This document shows positions 1 through 6,164 of a stretch of DNA of 41,924 bases, in pieces. The stretch covers positions 1 to 41,924 of the IMG/VR virus record IMGVR_UViG_3300043331_000787. The stretch is one strand, 5' to 3'. The notes beneath the pieces are model-generated. The model saw only the letters and a program-made list of their open reading frames with translations. It was not told where the DNA came from and searched no databases. This DNA is from a virus. The first letter of the stretch is position 1; each line of letters starts with the position of its first letter. The position numbers and the translations under genes are program-made.

Positions 1-2
1 CG

Positions 3-125
3 GGCGGCAATGAAAGCGCTGCGCATGAAAGCAATTCGAAACGCTCGGCGCGCGGCGCGATCATTCAAAATGGCCAACTGCTTCGCGCACTAGGGGGGCA
101 CATGGATTACAAACGACTCGTATAG
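3..125 (+). CDS. 3' end of a hypothetical protein, cut by the window edge
   Basis: The frame beginning at base 3 is open from the left edge to a TAG at 123-125 and encodes about 40 residues with a mixed, hydrophilic composition (Ser, Asn and Gly rich). No family is recognisable from so short a piece. It contains a run of six G at 93-98. A shift at that run would carry translation into the frame that stays open to the TAA at 241-243, so the natural end of the protein is uncertain. No start codon for this gene lies inside the window. Confidence 0.4.
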   Translation, partial: GGNESAAHESNSKRSARGAIIQNGQLLRALGGHMDYKRLV

Positions 126-243
126 GAGCGACGGCGCAGGCGGCATACTGCCTCAGTATATTAATGATTACGACGCGACAACCGACATGCTATCCAATCG
201 TTTGCGCTACCTGTTTCCATGCCGCTTTATTCGAGAAATGTAA
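94..243 (+). other. Open frame without a usable start, possible frameshifted continuation of the edge gene
   Basis: This frame is open from just after a TAG at 91-93 to the TAA at 241-243 and encodes about 49 residues of ordinary composition. It has no ATG, GTG or TTG near its beginning; the first ATG is at 187 and leaves only 18 codons. It directly follows the G6 run at 93-98. Either a +1 shift at that run joins it to the ORF ending at 125, or it is a relic, or it uses a rare ATT start at 106. The stretch 126-255 holds nothing else I can support except the ribosome binding site ggaggt at 245-250 of the next gene. Confidence 0.25.
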
Positions 244-255
244 TGGAGGTATGAC

Positions 256-594
256 ATGGGCGTTGGAGCATATAACCGCACATCGCGGGCAATTATTAAG
301 CAAATCGAATTAGAGAATCGCGCCAAAGAATTTACCATGATGGAAGAACTAAACGGCTTGCCTAAATATCCCGACGCTGGCACGCCATTTGGCCCGATTC
401 AATTCGCCTACTCTCACGGCATTTGGTGGGCGGAATGCCCAACAACCGGCTTTGGATTCCATTACAAAACCCTACGGGAAGCCATTAAATCATGGCATGT
501 TGAAATCACGGGTTACAACTATGACACCAACCTTTGGACGGCAATCCCAACGAAGCGCCGCAGCCCTAGCGTTGGGCATCATTTACCGGAGTAA
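256..594 (+). CDS. Hypothetical protein, 112 aa
   Basis: This is a soluble, Trp/Tyr-rich protein of 112 residues with no signal peptide or membrane segment and no motif I can name. The start ATG is fixed by the strong ribosome binding site ggaggt six bases upstream (245-250). Its first 40 residues look helical (Lys/Glu/Ile rich), followed by a Pro/Gly/Tyr-rich region. It is the first complete gene of the rightward block and is followed by a 36-base gap carrying the ribosome binding site of the next gene. It is probably an accessory early phage gene, a role inferred only from its position. Confidence 0.6.
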   Translation: MGVGAYNRTSRAIIKQIELENRAKEFTMMEELNGLPKYPDAGTPFGPIQFAYSHGIWWAECPTTGFGFHYKTLREAIKSWHVEITGYNYDTNLWTAIPTKRRSPSVGHHLPE

Positions 595-630
595 CCACTA
601 ACCCCAAACAAGCGCAGGAGGGAAAAGACA

Positions 631-894
631 GTGGCAGTCATCATGAAACCAACAATTCACCGCAATGGCACATCGCCGGAAGAGCTGCTTAGCCAGGTAT
701 TGAAAGTGGCTGATGCGCTTCGCGATGCGATTACTGCTCTCTGCTGGGCGACGCCGAATGGACGTGACTATTACGTTCAAGACCCAGGCGCTCTTAAACT
801 CGCGCTCGAAGAACATAATGAGCGCGCCACGAAACTCCAAGAAGTGCTTGACGATATGCAAGCGCTGGCGATTCATATTTCAGACCATAGTTAA
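631..894 (+). CDS. Small phage protein of the 'NGTS ... PN-RDYY' type, 87 aa
   Basis: An 87-residue helical protein. The start is the GTG at 631, chosen for the AGGAGGG-like site at 616-622. The signature HRNGTS near the N-terminus, then PNGRDYY and a C-terminal EEHNERATKL helix, match from memory a widespread but uncharacterised small phage/prophage family; no biochemical role is known to me. Its stop at 892-894 is followed in the same frame by codons for NRTPRE and a second stop at 913-915, which is the first copy of the boundary repeat. The gene may therefore once have ended at 915, as the metalloprotease gene at 5516 does. Confidence 0.7.
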   Translation: MAVIMKPTIHRNGTSPEELLSQVLKVADALRDAITALCWATPNGRDYYVQDPGALKLALEEHNERATKLQEVLDDMQALAIHISDHS

Positions 895-896
895 AA

Positions 897-915
897 CCGA
901 ACGCCACGGGAATAA
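897..915 (+). repeat. Boundary repeat copy 1 (ccgaacgccacgggaataa)
   Basis: This is the first of four exact copies of ccgaacgccacgggaataa. Preceded by aaaa, it begins just after the stop of the 631 gene and lies 38 bases before the start at 954. Copies 1 and 2 also share the following bases gta. The repeat can be read as codons NRTPRE plus stop in the frame of the preceding gene. It has no strong stem (only CCG/CGG) and no resemblance to a -10/-35 promoter, so its role is open. Confidence 0.85.
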
Positions 916-926
916 GTAGGCGGAGA

Positions 927-944
927 GATTAACAACGAAGGGAG
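927..944 (+). promoter_or_regulatory. Repeated 5' leader with ribosome binding site (gattaacaacgaagggag)
   Basis: The 18-base string gattaacaacgaagggag occurs here and again at 8961-8978, each time just upstream of a start codon (954 and 8986). Its last part, gaagggag, is a good Shine-Dalgarno sequence. The identity extends beyond what ribosome binding needs, which suggests a shared leader or a copied gene boundary rather than chance. Confidence 0.6.
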
Positions 945-953
945 ATTCTTTTT

Positions 954-1100
954 ATGGCAGTAACAAAGGCTGAAGTATATGCGGCGCTTGCGAATAAGTA
1001 TGCCGCAAAGGCAGAAGCGCTTAAGGCGCTTTTGATTATCGTCAGCGCTCAGAAGAAAATCTTCGCGGCGCAGGTCGGGAAAGTGGGGTACGCACAATGA
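954..1100 (+). CDS. Small hypothetical protein, 48 aa
   Basis: A 48-residue, Ala/Lys-rich protein predicted to form one or two amphipathic helices, with a hydrophobic LLIIV stretch in the middle too short for a confident membrane span. The start ATG at 954 follows the leader gaagggag with about ten bases of T-rich spacing. Its stop overlaps the next start as ATGA at 1097-1100, which implies translational coupling. No family is recognised. The overlap and ribosome binding site make it more likely real than chance. Confidence 0.55.
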   Translation: MAVTKAEVYAALANKYAAKAEALKALLIIVSAQKKIFAAQVGKVGYAQ

Positions 1101-1246
1101 GCAACGCGCTACAATCGATTATCATCGCCAGCAAAACCGTGGCGGCATTCATCTTCGAGCCGATCTTCAAGGTCTGTGCGGCGTGTGGCATTGAAAAAGC
1201 CGTTCAGCATTGCGGACATTGCAGTCTGTGCTGCGATTGCGAATAA
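1097..1246 (+). CDS. Small Cys-rich protein, 49 aa, probable zinc binder
   Basis: A 49-residue protein whose start overlaps the previous stop (ATGA). The N-terminal half is hydrophobic and helical. The C-terminal half carries seven cysteines and two histidines: CAAC at about 27-30, then HCGHCSLCCDC at the end. Such CxxC spacing suggests binding of one or two zinc ions, possibly as a small nucleic-acid or protein-binding knuckle. Its stop TAA directly abuts the ATG at 1247, so the three small genes here form one coupled unit. The function is unknown. Confidence 0.55.
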   Translation: MSNALQSIIIASKTVAAFIFEPIFKVCAACGIEKAVQHCGHCSLCCDCE

Positions 1247-1462
1247 ATGATGCCGCTATACGTTGTCGATATCCGCGACCATGAAGCGCAGCGCGTGACC
1301 GAACGCTATTCCGTTATTGACGCGCGACGTTTTGTGTTTGTTCGCGCCGACACGGCGCGACAGGCGTTCGAACGCGCGCGCTGCTCTCATAACGAAATGA
1401 TAATGGAACCGGTGTGTCGATGCGCGTCGTGTGGCTATGTCTACGGAAAGGATGACCGCTAA
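1247..1462 (+). CDS. Small zinc-ribbon-like protein, 71 aa
   Basis: A 71-residue protein beginning immediately after the TAA of the preceding gene, with no clear ribosome binding site of its own, so reinitiation is likely. The N-terminal 45 residues look like a beta-alpha-beta fold (MPLYVVDIRD, then a helix with ARQAFERAR). The C-terminus holds CRCASCGYVYG, a rubredoxin/zinc-ribbon-like knuckle with three cysteines. An N-terminal fold plus short knuckle is common in small phage regulators and adaptor proteins, but no specific family is recognised. Confidence 0.55.
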   Translation: MMPLYVVDIRDHEAQRVTERYSVIDARRFVFVRADTARQAFERARCSHNEMIMEPVCRCASCGYVYGKDDR

Positions 1463-1465
1463 CCC

Positions 1466-1666
1466 ATGCTGAGTACCGAAAGAGAACTGCTCGAATTTAT
1501 AAATCAGGAATTGTTGGCCCACGACCGCCAGATGGCGAAGCTTACAAAAGACAATAGTCTGGAAGCGGCGTTTCACCTTGGTTACATAATGGCGCTCGAA
1601 ATGCTGGCCGTGCGGTTTCATCTTCCCGCAATAAAAGCGACTAAACAGATTCAACAAGGGGGGTAG
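1466..1666 (+). CDS. Hypothetical helical protein, 66 aa
   Basis: A 66-residue protein that is almost entirely helical by composition (Leu, Glu, Ala, Lys). The start ATG at 1466 lies four bases after the preceding stop and lacks a strong ribosome binding site, so coupling is probable. The stop TAG at 1664-1666 is embedded in the aaggggggtag sequence that serves as ribosome binding site of the next gene. No motif is recognised. Confidence 0.5.
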   Translation: MLSTERELLEFINQELLAHDRQMAKLTKDNSLEAAFHLGYIMALEMLAVRFHLPAIKATKQIQQGG

Positions 1667-1667
1667 A

Positions 1668-1991
1668 ATGGCCGAAGCAACTTGCAAGTGCCTAAACAAA
1701 CGATCTGGTAAATTAAACCGGGCGCGCGAACCGTTCAAATGCGATGAAATTCCTGGCCGCGTTCATTCTCAATGCCGCAAGCCATCCTGCTATCGCGACG
1801 TGGCGATAGACTTCGGCTCAATGAGCAAGGCAGACGCCATGAAGGCGCTCGCCAATCTAGGGCCAATGGAATGCCCCGGTAGCTTTCACACCGAGCTAAG
1901 CTTTTGGGGCTGGTGGCAGTTCGACAAGGTAGTCGCGGTGGCGTTTCCCGCGCAGAAAGACAAATCTCATGACGATCATGCGAATACATAG
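1668..1991 (+). CDS. Hypothetical Cys-rich protein, 107 aa
   Basis: A 107-residue protein with a strong GGGGGG ribosome binding site five to ten bases before its ATG. Cysteines sit in CKC near the N-terminus, then KCDE, QCRKPSC and ECPG, with one His after the last, which suggests a metal-stabilised fold. A Trp-rich patch (FWGWWQF) lies near residue 85. No family is recognised. Its last 23 bases overlap the next gene. Confidence 0.55.
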   Translation: MAEATCKCLNKRSGKLNRAREPFKCDEIPGRVHSQCRKPSCYRDVAIDFGSMSKADAMKALANLGPMECPGSFHTELSFWGWWQFDKVVAVAFPAQKDKSHDDHANT

Positions 1992-2262
1992 GGACATTTA
2001 CCCATGCACAGACCACGGGTTTACATGGGTCGAATGTTTTTGGTTCGAGCGTGACGGCAAATCATGTAGTCCAATAATCCCCGGTCCTGGTTGCACCGAA
2101 CGATTGAATCATATGCCGGGCGACTTCACGCCATGCTCTTCAATCGGAGATGAAATCAAACACTATGCGCCGGAAGGTGTTACCAGGACGGTAAAGACCG
2201 AAACGACGCACGAGGGGTTTTTCAAAGTCGGCACCGTCTGTATTGTGAAAGTGCCGGAATAA
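1969..2262 (+). CDS. Hypothetical protein, 97 aa
   Basis: A 97-residue soluble protein with aromatic and Cys residues (VECFWFERDG, then PGPGC and CSSIGDE) and a beta-rich C-terminus. The start is taken as the ATG at 1969, overlapping the upstream gene by 23 bases; an ATG at 1978 in the same frame is an alternative. There is no strong ribosome binding site, which fits coupling to the upstream gene. I do not recognise a family. Confidence 0.5.
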   Translation: MTIMRIHRDIYPCTDHGFTWVECFWFERDGKSCSPIIPGPGCTERLNHMPGDFTPCSSIGDEIKHYAPEGVTRTVKTETTHEGFFKVGTVCIVKVPE

Positions 2263-2282
2263 AAAACAGAAAGGGCAAGAGC

Positions 2283-2735
2283 ATGCCTAGCGCGTTTACT
2301 CGACAGTGGAAGATTCCATCGACCGATGGGCATCGCGTTTACACGGTATCGGTATCAGGCGATTTTTGGCAATGTAGCTGCATAGGCTGGACCCGCCATT
2401 ATCCACGCAAAGACTGTAAGCACATTCGTATAGCCATGCAGCGTGAAGCTGACATAACCATGCAGCGTGATGCTGACAATAGCTCGCCAGACGCGGCATA
2501 CAGTGCCGGTTTCGTCGCTGGTGAGCGAGCACTAAAAGAGCATACGGGGTATCGACTCACGGCAGCTTTTAATGATTGGCGGCGACGTTCCAACGTGAGC
2601 CATCTATCGCGCGATGCTTTTCAACGCGGCTATTGCGACGGCTATATGCCATCAGTCAAGCCACCAGAGCCAGTCGAGCCACCTACGGTGGACGCGCCTA
2701 GTTTCATGCGGTCAATCAGAAAAGACGAACTATGA
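2283..2735 (+). CDS. SWIM-type zinc-finger protein, 150 aa
   Basis: Residues 30-50 show CSC, a ten-residue gap, then CKH. This is the CxC...CxH pattern of the SWIM zinc finger known from transposases, Swi2/Snf2-type ATPases and RecQ-associated proteins, where it binds DNA or proteins. Here the finger stands almost alone at the N-terminus. A directly repeated octapeptide follows (MQREADIT then MQRDADNS, residues about 52-67), then a helical region and a Pro/Val-rich tail. The start ATG at 2283 follows aaagggcaag. The stop overlaps the methylase-like start as ATGA, so the two are probably co-translated, and the finger may help target that protein to DNA (inference). Confidence 0.65.
   Translation: MPSAFTRQWKIPSTDGHRVYTVSVSGDFWQCSCIGWTRHYPRKDCKHIRIAMQREADITMQRDADNSSPDAAYSAGFVAGERALKEHTGYRLTAAFNDWRRRSNVSHLSRDAFQRGYCDGYMPSVKPPEPVEPPTVDAPSFMRSIRKDEL
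2436..2483 (+). repeat. 24-base imperfect tandem duplication inside the SWIM gene
   Basis: Two adjacent 24-base units, 2436-2459 and 2460-2483, both begin atgcagcgtga and differ at only a few bases, giving MQREADIT and MQRDADNS in the protein. The duplication stays in frame and looks recent because the DNA identity is high. It lengthens the linker just after the zinc finger. Confidence 0.8.
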
Positions 2736-3550
2736 CACCCGTTGAATGCAAAAAAGAGTTTATCAAACTCGTCGAGCAACTATCACACCGACACAGCCGC
2801 TATACGGTATTTTCGGACTTTGTAAACATGGCGCATTGCGCCCTGCGAAAACCGTTCGAGCCTAAGCCGGATAAGCGCGAAGCGCTGGAAGCCGAGTATA
2901 TGCGCTCCATCAAGCGGTATAACCCTAGCGAAGTCGAATCGTTTCCGAAGATGCTCGCCTATACCCAAATGGCGCTATCCATCGGCGGTAATGACTTTTT
3001 GGGCGCGGTGGCGAGCGAACTGGAGATTCTTAATTCTGGCGCTGGGCAATTTTTTACGCCATACGACATTGCGCGAGCAATGGCCGAAATGACATTCGTC
3101 GATGGCTTCGACGACGCCATAAACGAGAAGGGCTATATTACGATCTGCGAACCGGCGTGCGGCGCTGGTTGTATGCTTATCGCCGTAGCTGATGTTATCG
3201 CGGCAAAAGGCTACAACGTTGCTAAATCTGCATTTATAGTCGCAACAGATATATCGGCGATTTGCTTTCACATGGCTTTCATTCAGCTCCACCTATACGG
3301 TGTTGCGGCGAAGGTCGTTCATGGCAATTCGCTGACCCTTGAGACATTCGATATAGCGATCACTGGCGGCATGTATGAATTTATCGAGGCGGACCTTGAG
3401 CGCCGGAAGAGAATTCCGAACGCCACGGGAATAAGTAACGGGAAGAGACAACGCAAAGGGGGTGATAATTCATGTCGAGATATGCAAAAGACCCGCGCTG
3501 GCTTACGGTCAAGTATCGCTGTCGCTGCGCGCGGTGCGGGACGGAAATAA
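2732..3550 (+). CDS. N6-adenine DNA methylase-like protein, catalytic motif IV not seen
   Basis: The first 230 residues resemble the HsdM/N6_Mtase fold. GQFFTPYDIARAM near residue 104 is the type I methylase entry motif. EPACGAG near 139 is the AdoMet-binding motif I, and VATDIS near 172 resembles motif II. The expected NPPY/F motif IV after the DIAITGG stretch (about 210) is missing, as in some short plasmid and phage methylase-like proteins, so it may bind AdoMet without methylating adenine. The final 45 residues read through boundary repeat copy 2 and overlap the next gene by 79 bases. A one-base shift near 3400-3415 would end the protein at 3434 with RTPRE, so the annotated tail is suspect. 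Confidence 0.75.
   Translation: MTPVECKKEFIKLVEQLSHRHSRYTVFSDFVNMAHCALRKPFEPKPDKREALEAEYMRSIKRYNPSEVESFPKMLAYTQMALSIGGNDFLGAVASELEILNSGAGQFFTPYDIARAMAEMTFVDGFDDAINEKGYITICEPACGAGCMLIAVADVIAAKGYNVAKSAFIVATDISAICFHMAFIQLHLYGVAAKVVHGNSLTLETFDIAITGGMYEFIEADLERRKRIPNATGISNGKRQRKGGDNSCRDMQKTRAGLRSSIAVAARGAGRK
3416..3434 (+). repeat. Boundary repeat copy 2
   Basis: This is the second exact copy of ccgaacgccacgggaataa, 37 bases before the start at 3472. With copy 1 it also shares the next bases gta. Here the RTPRE-stop reading is one frame off the upstream methylase-like ORF, unlike the other three copies. That suggests an indel in the tail of that gene or in a read. Confidence 0.85.
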
Positions 3551-3681
3551 AACCCGGCCAACGCGGTTTTTACTATCCGAATGGCAAGAAGCTGCTCTGC
3601 GACTTGCCGGATTGTGGCAAACAGGCGAGTGCGGAGTTTGAAGCTGCGGCTTTCGATGAAAGCCAGAATGGGAGTTTGTAA
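3472..3681 (+). CDS. Zinc-ribbon protein, 69 aa
   Basis: A 69-residue basic protein. CRCARCGTEI near residue 17 and CDLPDCG near residue 43 supply two Cys pairs about 25 residues apart, as in a zinc ribbon. The ATG at 3472 is preceded by aaagggggtgataattc, a strong ribosome binding site. The ORF ends TAA at 3679-3681, directly abutting the TTG start of the ParB gene, so the two are probably translated together. It could be a DNA-binding accessory to ParB, but that is inference. Confidence 0.65.
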   Translation: MSRYAKDPRWLTVKYRCRCARCGTEIKPGQRGFYYPNGKKLLCDLPDCGKQASAEFEAAAFDESQNGSL

Positions 3682-4539
3682 TTGGATGCAGAACTGCCAA
3701 TTGGCAAGATTTACCCTGACCCTACCCAACCTAGAAAACAATTCAACCAGATAAAACTCGAAGAGCTGGCCAAGTCGATTCTCGAAAACGGCCTTATCCA
3801 GCCAATTACAGTCCGGCCCGCGAACGCCGATGGCAATCACATGATTATCACTGGCGAGCGGCGCTGGCGTGCGCATGTTTTCGCTTGCATTCCGACTGTC
3901 AAATGTTATATCGATTATAGCGAGCGGAATAGTGCAGAGACATTGGCGGTCCAGCTTGTTGAGAATCTAGACCGCGACGACATGAACCCGATGGATACTG
4001 CTCGCGGGTTTCAGCGCCTATTAGACGCCGGATGGCATACCGATCAGGTGGCGTCTAGAATGGGATTGACGACGGATACCGTTGACCGCAAGCTAAAACT
4101 GCTTAAGCTGAATCAGCGCATTCAGTCGCAAGTCGAATCGGGACAACTCACCGAATCCGTAGGCGTGTGTCTATCCAAGCTATCCAGTGAGGGGCAATTT
4201 CTGGCGCTTCGGAAGATCAAGGGCAAGTCTTACTCTGATGCTGCGCCGGTGATTGAGGCTATTCTGATGCAAGAACAGCAAGTCGATTTGTTTGCTGCGC
4301 CAGAGTCTAAGCGCGACCTGAATAAAAAGGTCCGCGCCTACAACATGGCCATGCTGGGCATTATTGGTTTTTTGAAAAGCATCACCAGCGACGATTATCA
4401 CGTCTTCGCCAACGCGCTCGATGACGGCAAGCTTGGCAAGCGCATCGATGAAATCGATCTGGCCATCAAAGGATTACGGCGAGTGCAAGGTGAATTGAAA
4501 ACGTATCACGCGGGCAAGAAACTTCGGCGGGTGGCATAA
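3682..4539 (+). CDS. ParB/Spo0J-family DNA-binding protein
   Basis: A 285-residue protein starting at a TTG that abuts the previous stop, with gggag 7-11 bases upstream and no nearby in-frame ATG. Residues 5-75 form the ParB N-terminal domain: the PDPTQPRKQF start, LAKSILENGLIQPI, and GERRWRA at about 58-64, the arginine box that binds CTP or parS partners in ParB proteins. Residues 90-150 contain the helix-turn-helix region (DQVASRMGLTTDTVDRKL). The C-terminal 130 residues are helical, where ParB proteins often dimerise. No ParA/Walker ATPase gene is adjacent, so a regulatory or DNA-protection role is as likely as partitioning. Confidence 0.88.
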   Translation: MDAELPIGKIYPDPTQPRKQFNQIKLEELAKSILENGLIQPITVRPANADGNHMIITGERRWRAHVFACIPTVKCYIDYSERNSAETLAVQLVENLDRDDMNPMDTARGFQRLLDAGWHTDQVASRMGLTTDTVDRKLKLLKLNQRIQSQVESGQLTESVGVCLSKLSSEGQFLALRKIKGKSYSDAAPVIEAILMQEQQVDLFAAPESKRDLNKKVRAYNMAMLGIIGFLKSITSDDYHVFANALDDGKLGKRIDEIDLAIKGLRRVQGELKTYHAGKKLRRVA

Positions 4540-4574
4540 CCCGGTCAAAGCCATCAAAGGGGGTCACGACAAAA

Positions 4575-4844
4575 ATGAGAATACGACTAACGGCAACTGA
4601 GGCTCAATATCTTCTCGATAAAATCAACCACGATTCGGATACGATGGTTCAAATATGGTCGGCAGTCCGCCGTGACATGCTCGATAGCGTATTGCGCAAG
4701 AAGCTGAGCACGCCGAACGGGACCGAAACGCTTAGTTCGCATATCGAGACAGAACGCGAGCGGCACGGCTTAACGCCGCGCGAAATAGGCTTTATCGCGA
4801 GGGCATGGAAGGCTGCTCAAGCATCAGAAGATAACGGGAGTTGA
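4575..4844 (+). CDS. Hypothetical protein, 89 aa
   Basis: An 89-residue helical, charged protein. The ATG at 4575 follows aaagggggtcacgacaaaa, whose GGGGG is slightly far (about 10 bases) but strong. The protein reads like a small regulatory or interaction module: a LTATEAQYLLDKI helix at the N-terminus and a TPREIGFIARAWKAA helix at the C-terminus. It lies three bases from the next gene. No family is recognised. Confidence 0.55.
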   Translation: MRIRLTATEAQYLLDKINHDSDTMVQIWSAVRRDMLDSVLRKKLSTPNGTETLSSHIETERERHGLTPREIGFIARAWKAAQASEDNGS

Positions 4845-4847
4845 AAA

Positions 4848-5288
4848 ATGATTTGTCGAAAATGTGGATATAGGGGCAAGGCGCATGCCGAAGATTCCAC
4901 GGCCTGCGTGGCCAAGGTCGCATTGATCGACCGCATCGTCGAGGCAGCGCGCAAGCCGGTGCCTGAAGTGGTTCAATCGATTGTCATGAAGCACAAAACA
5001 ACCGGTAAGGAATACAGCCTATTCGGCATGCCATTCGGCTACAACAGCAACGACTTCGAACCGGTTGTTCGCGGCTTCGTGTTCCAAGACCGCAACGGTA
5101 CTCGTTATGGTGCAGTTGAAGCTACCGCTGAGTTGCTGCGCAAACGATACACCGACAACCAGGACGCTATCGCTGCGGAATTCAGGCGAGAGTTGATCAA
5201 CATGCCAGCGCCGCGTTTTATGGCGCAGGTTGATTATTGGCTTAAGCCGAAGCTAAACGGGAGTGGCCATGATGCACGCCGAGGTTAA
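4848..5288 (+). CDS. Hypothetical protein with N-terminal zinc knuckle, 146 aa
   Basis: A 146-residue protein opening with MICRKCGYRGKAH and a further Cys at about 20, consistent with one zinc-binding knuckle. The rest mixes beta strands (residues 45-80) and helices (85-130). The start ATG at 4848 follows ggagttgaaa in the preceding gene's stop region. The C-terminal 20 bases overlap the next gene. I do not recognise the family. Confidence 0.55.
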   Translation: MICRKCGYRGKAHAEDSTACVAKVALIDRIVEAARKPVPEVVQSIVMKHKTTGKEYSLFGMPFGYNSNDFEPVVRGFVFQDRNGTRYGAVEATAELLRKRYTDNQDAIAAEFRRELINMPAPRFMAQVDYWLKPKLNGSGHDARRG

Positions 5289-5535
5289 GAACTGCTCGAT
5301 AGACAAAGCAGCTCGAAATGAGGGAACGACTACGCGACGGGGCAGGGCATATGTCGCGCTATGCGCCATGTCGTTTACTGTCGATGAACGAGAGGCTGCT
5401 GAACGCAAGGCGTGGTTGGCAGCGGATGCCGTACCTGACAACGGTCGCCCGTGGTGCGCGTGGCATGCATTGGCGCAAGTCGATAAATCAGTCTGTTACT
5501 GTGCGGCGTGCGTCCATGATAAGCGATCAGCTTAA
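5269..5535 (+). CDS. Hypothetical Cys-rich protein, 88 aa
   Basis: An 88-residue protein with a C-terminal CAWH ... CYCAACVHD cluster (residues about 60-84) that could bind zinc. The start is taken as the ATG at 5269, about six bases after the ribosome binding site acgggag; an upstream GTG at 5263 and the ATG at 5272 are alternatives. It overlaps the upstream gene by 20 bases and the downstream metalloprotease gene by 20 bases in another frame, an unusually tight arrangement that makes the exact ends less certain. Confidence 0.45.
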   Translation: MMHAEVKNCSIDKAARNEGTTTRRGRAYVALCAMSFTVDEREAAERKAWLAADAVPDNGRPWCAWHALAQVDKSVCYCAACVHDKRSA

Positions 5536-5932
5536 AACAATACTTGACTCACTGGTCGTACCCAGCGACCGCGATTTCAAGGTCTTGCTAAAACCGGATA
5601 TCCTGAAGCGGCGCGGCTCATATTCGCACGCAACTAGGACCATTATAATTTACGGCGCGGGCTACAGGTCGGACACGGCGCTCTTGGCTACTGCGCTTCA
5701 TGAGCTGGCGCATCATATCAATGGCAAAAACCATGAGCGAATGTGGATACGCCGTCGAATGGCTGGGCAACGAATCGACTGGCATGGCCGTACTTTTGTG
5801 CTTGTCCTAATGCACATTGTAAGCCAGGCCAACATTTTGTGGCGTAAAAAACTTGGCGGATGGTTTTTCTTTGACCCTGACCATCCGCGCTTCTCTGTCG
5901 AATTCACCAAAAACCGAACGCCACGGGAATAA
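5516..5932 (+). CDS. SprT-like zinc metalloprotease, 138 aa
   Basis: The motif LHELAHHINGKNHERMW near residues 61-76 contains HExxH plus a downstream His, the zinc-binding and catalytic arrangement of SprT-like/minigluzincin peptidases. The 138-residue size is that of a single catalytic domain. SprT-like proteins in cellular organisms cut proteins crosslinked to DNA; in phages the substrate is unknown. The ATG at 5516 is preferred over an open extension to 5318 because that stretch is covered by the previous gene. The C-terminus ends NRTPRE and stops within boundary repeat copy 3, so the repeat supplies the natural protein end here. Confidence 0.75.
   Translation: MISDQLKTILDSLVVPSDRDFKVLLKPDILKRRGSYSHATRTIIIYGAGYRSDTALLATALHELAHHINGKNHERMWIRRRMAGQRIDWHGRTFVLVLMHIVSQANILWRKKLGGWFFFDPDHPRFSVEFTKNRTPRE
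5914..5932 (+). repeat. Boundary repeat copy 3
   Basis: This is the third exact copy of ccgaacgccacgggaataa, coding for the last residues and stop of the metalloprotease gene and ending 10 bases before the ATG at 5943. Copies 3 and 4 are identical over 32 bases (5910-5941 and 7124-7155), including the aaaggggcgaa tail, which acts as the ribosome binding site of the next gene here. Confidence 0.85.
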
Positions 5933-5942
5933 AGGGGCGAAC

Positions 5943-6164
5943 ATGGCCAACAGATTGCCAATCGTAAAACTTATTATCAACGCGAGTCAGGATAGTGACG
6001 GTCAAGAACATGGCGTCGAGCGTTTGTTCTTCGCCGACGTGCGGCTCAAAGAGTATCGTTCCGTTGATGGCCAAGCGCCGTGGGTTCTCTTTGAGTCGGA
6101 AGTCGATGGCGACATGCTCGATATTATCGAACAGTATGGAATAGCGAAAGGGGGCACAGCATGA
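5943..6164 (+). CDS. Hypothetical protein, 73 aa
   Basis: A 73-residue acidic protein, beta-rich at the start (RLPIVKLIINA) with a short helix at the end. The start ATG at 5943 is placed by aaggggcg just upstream, which belongs to boundary repeat copy 3; the open frame upstream to 5853 is only read-through of that repeat. The stop overlaps the next start as ATGA. It is the first gene of a coupled set leading into the Ycf35-like gene. No family is recognised. Confidence 0.6.
   Translation: MANRLPIVKLIINASQDSDGQEHGVERLFFADVRLKEYRSVDGQAPWVLFESEVDGDMLDIIEQYGIAKGGTA

Noticed and set aside
1256-1738. Leftward ORF of 160 codons
   Set aside because: It is antisense to three coupled rightward genes with ribosome binding sites, and shows no family resemblance.
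3319-3876. Leftward ORF of 185 codons opposite the methylase-like and ParB genes
   Set aside because: It is antisense to well-supported rightward genes, and its product lacks recognisable motifs.
5318-5515. N-terminal extension of the SprT-like gene
   Set aside because: It overlaps the Cys-rich gene at 5269 in another frame, and the ATG at 5516 gives a domain-sized protein.
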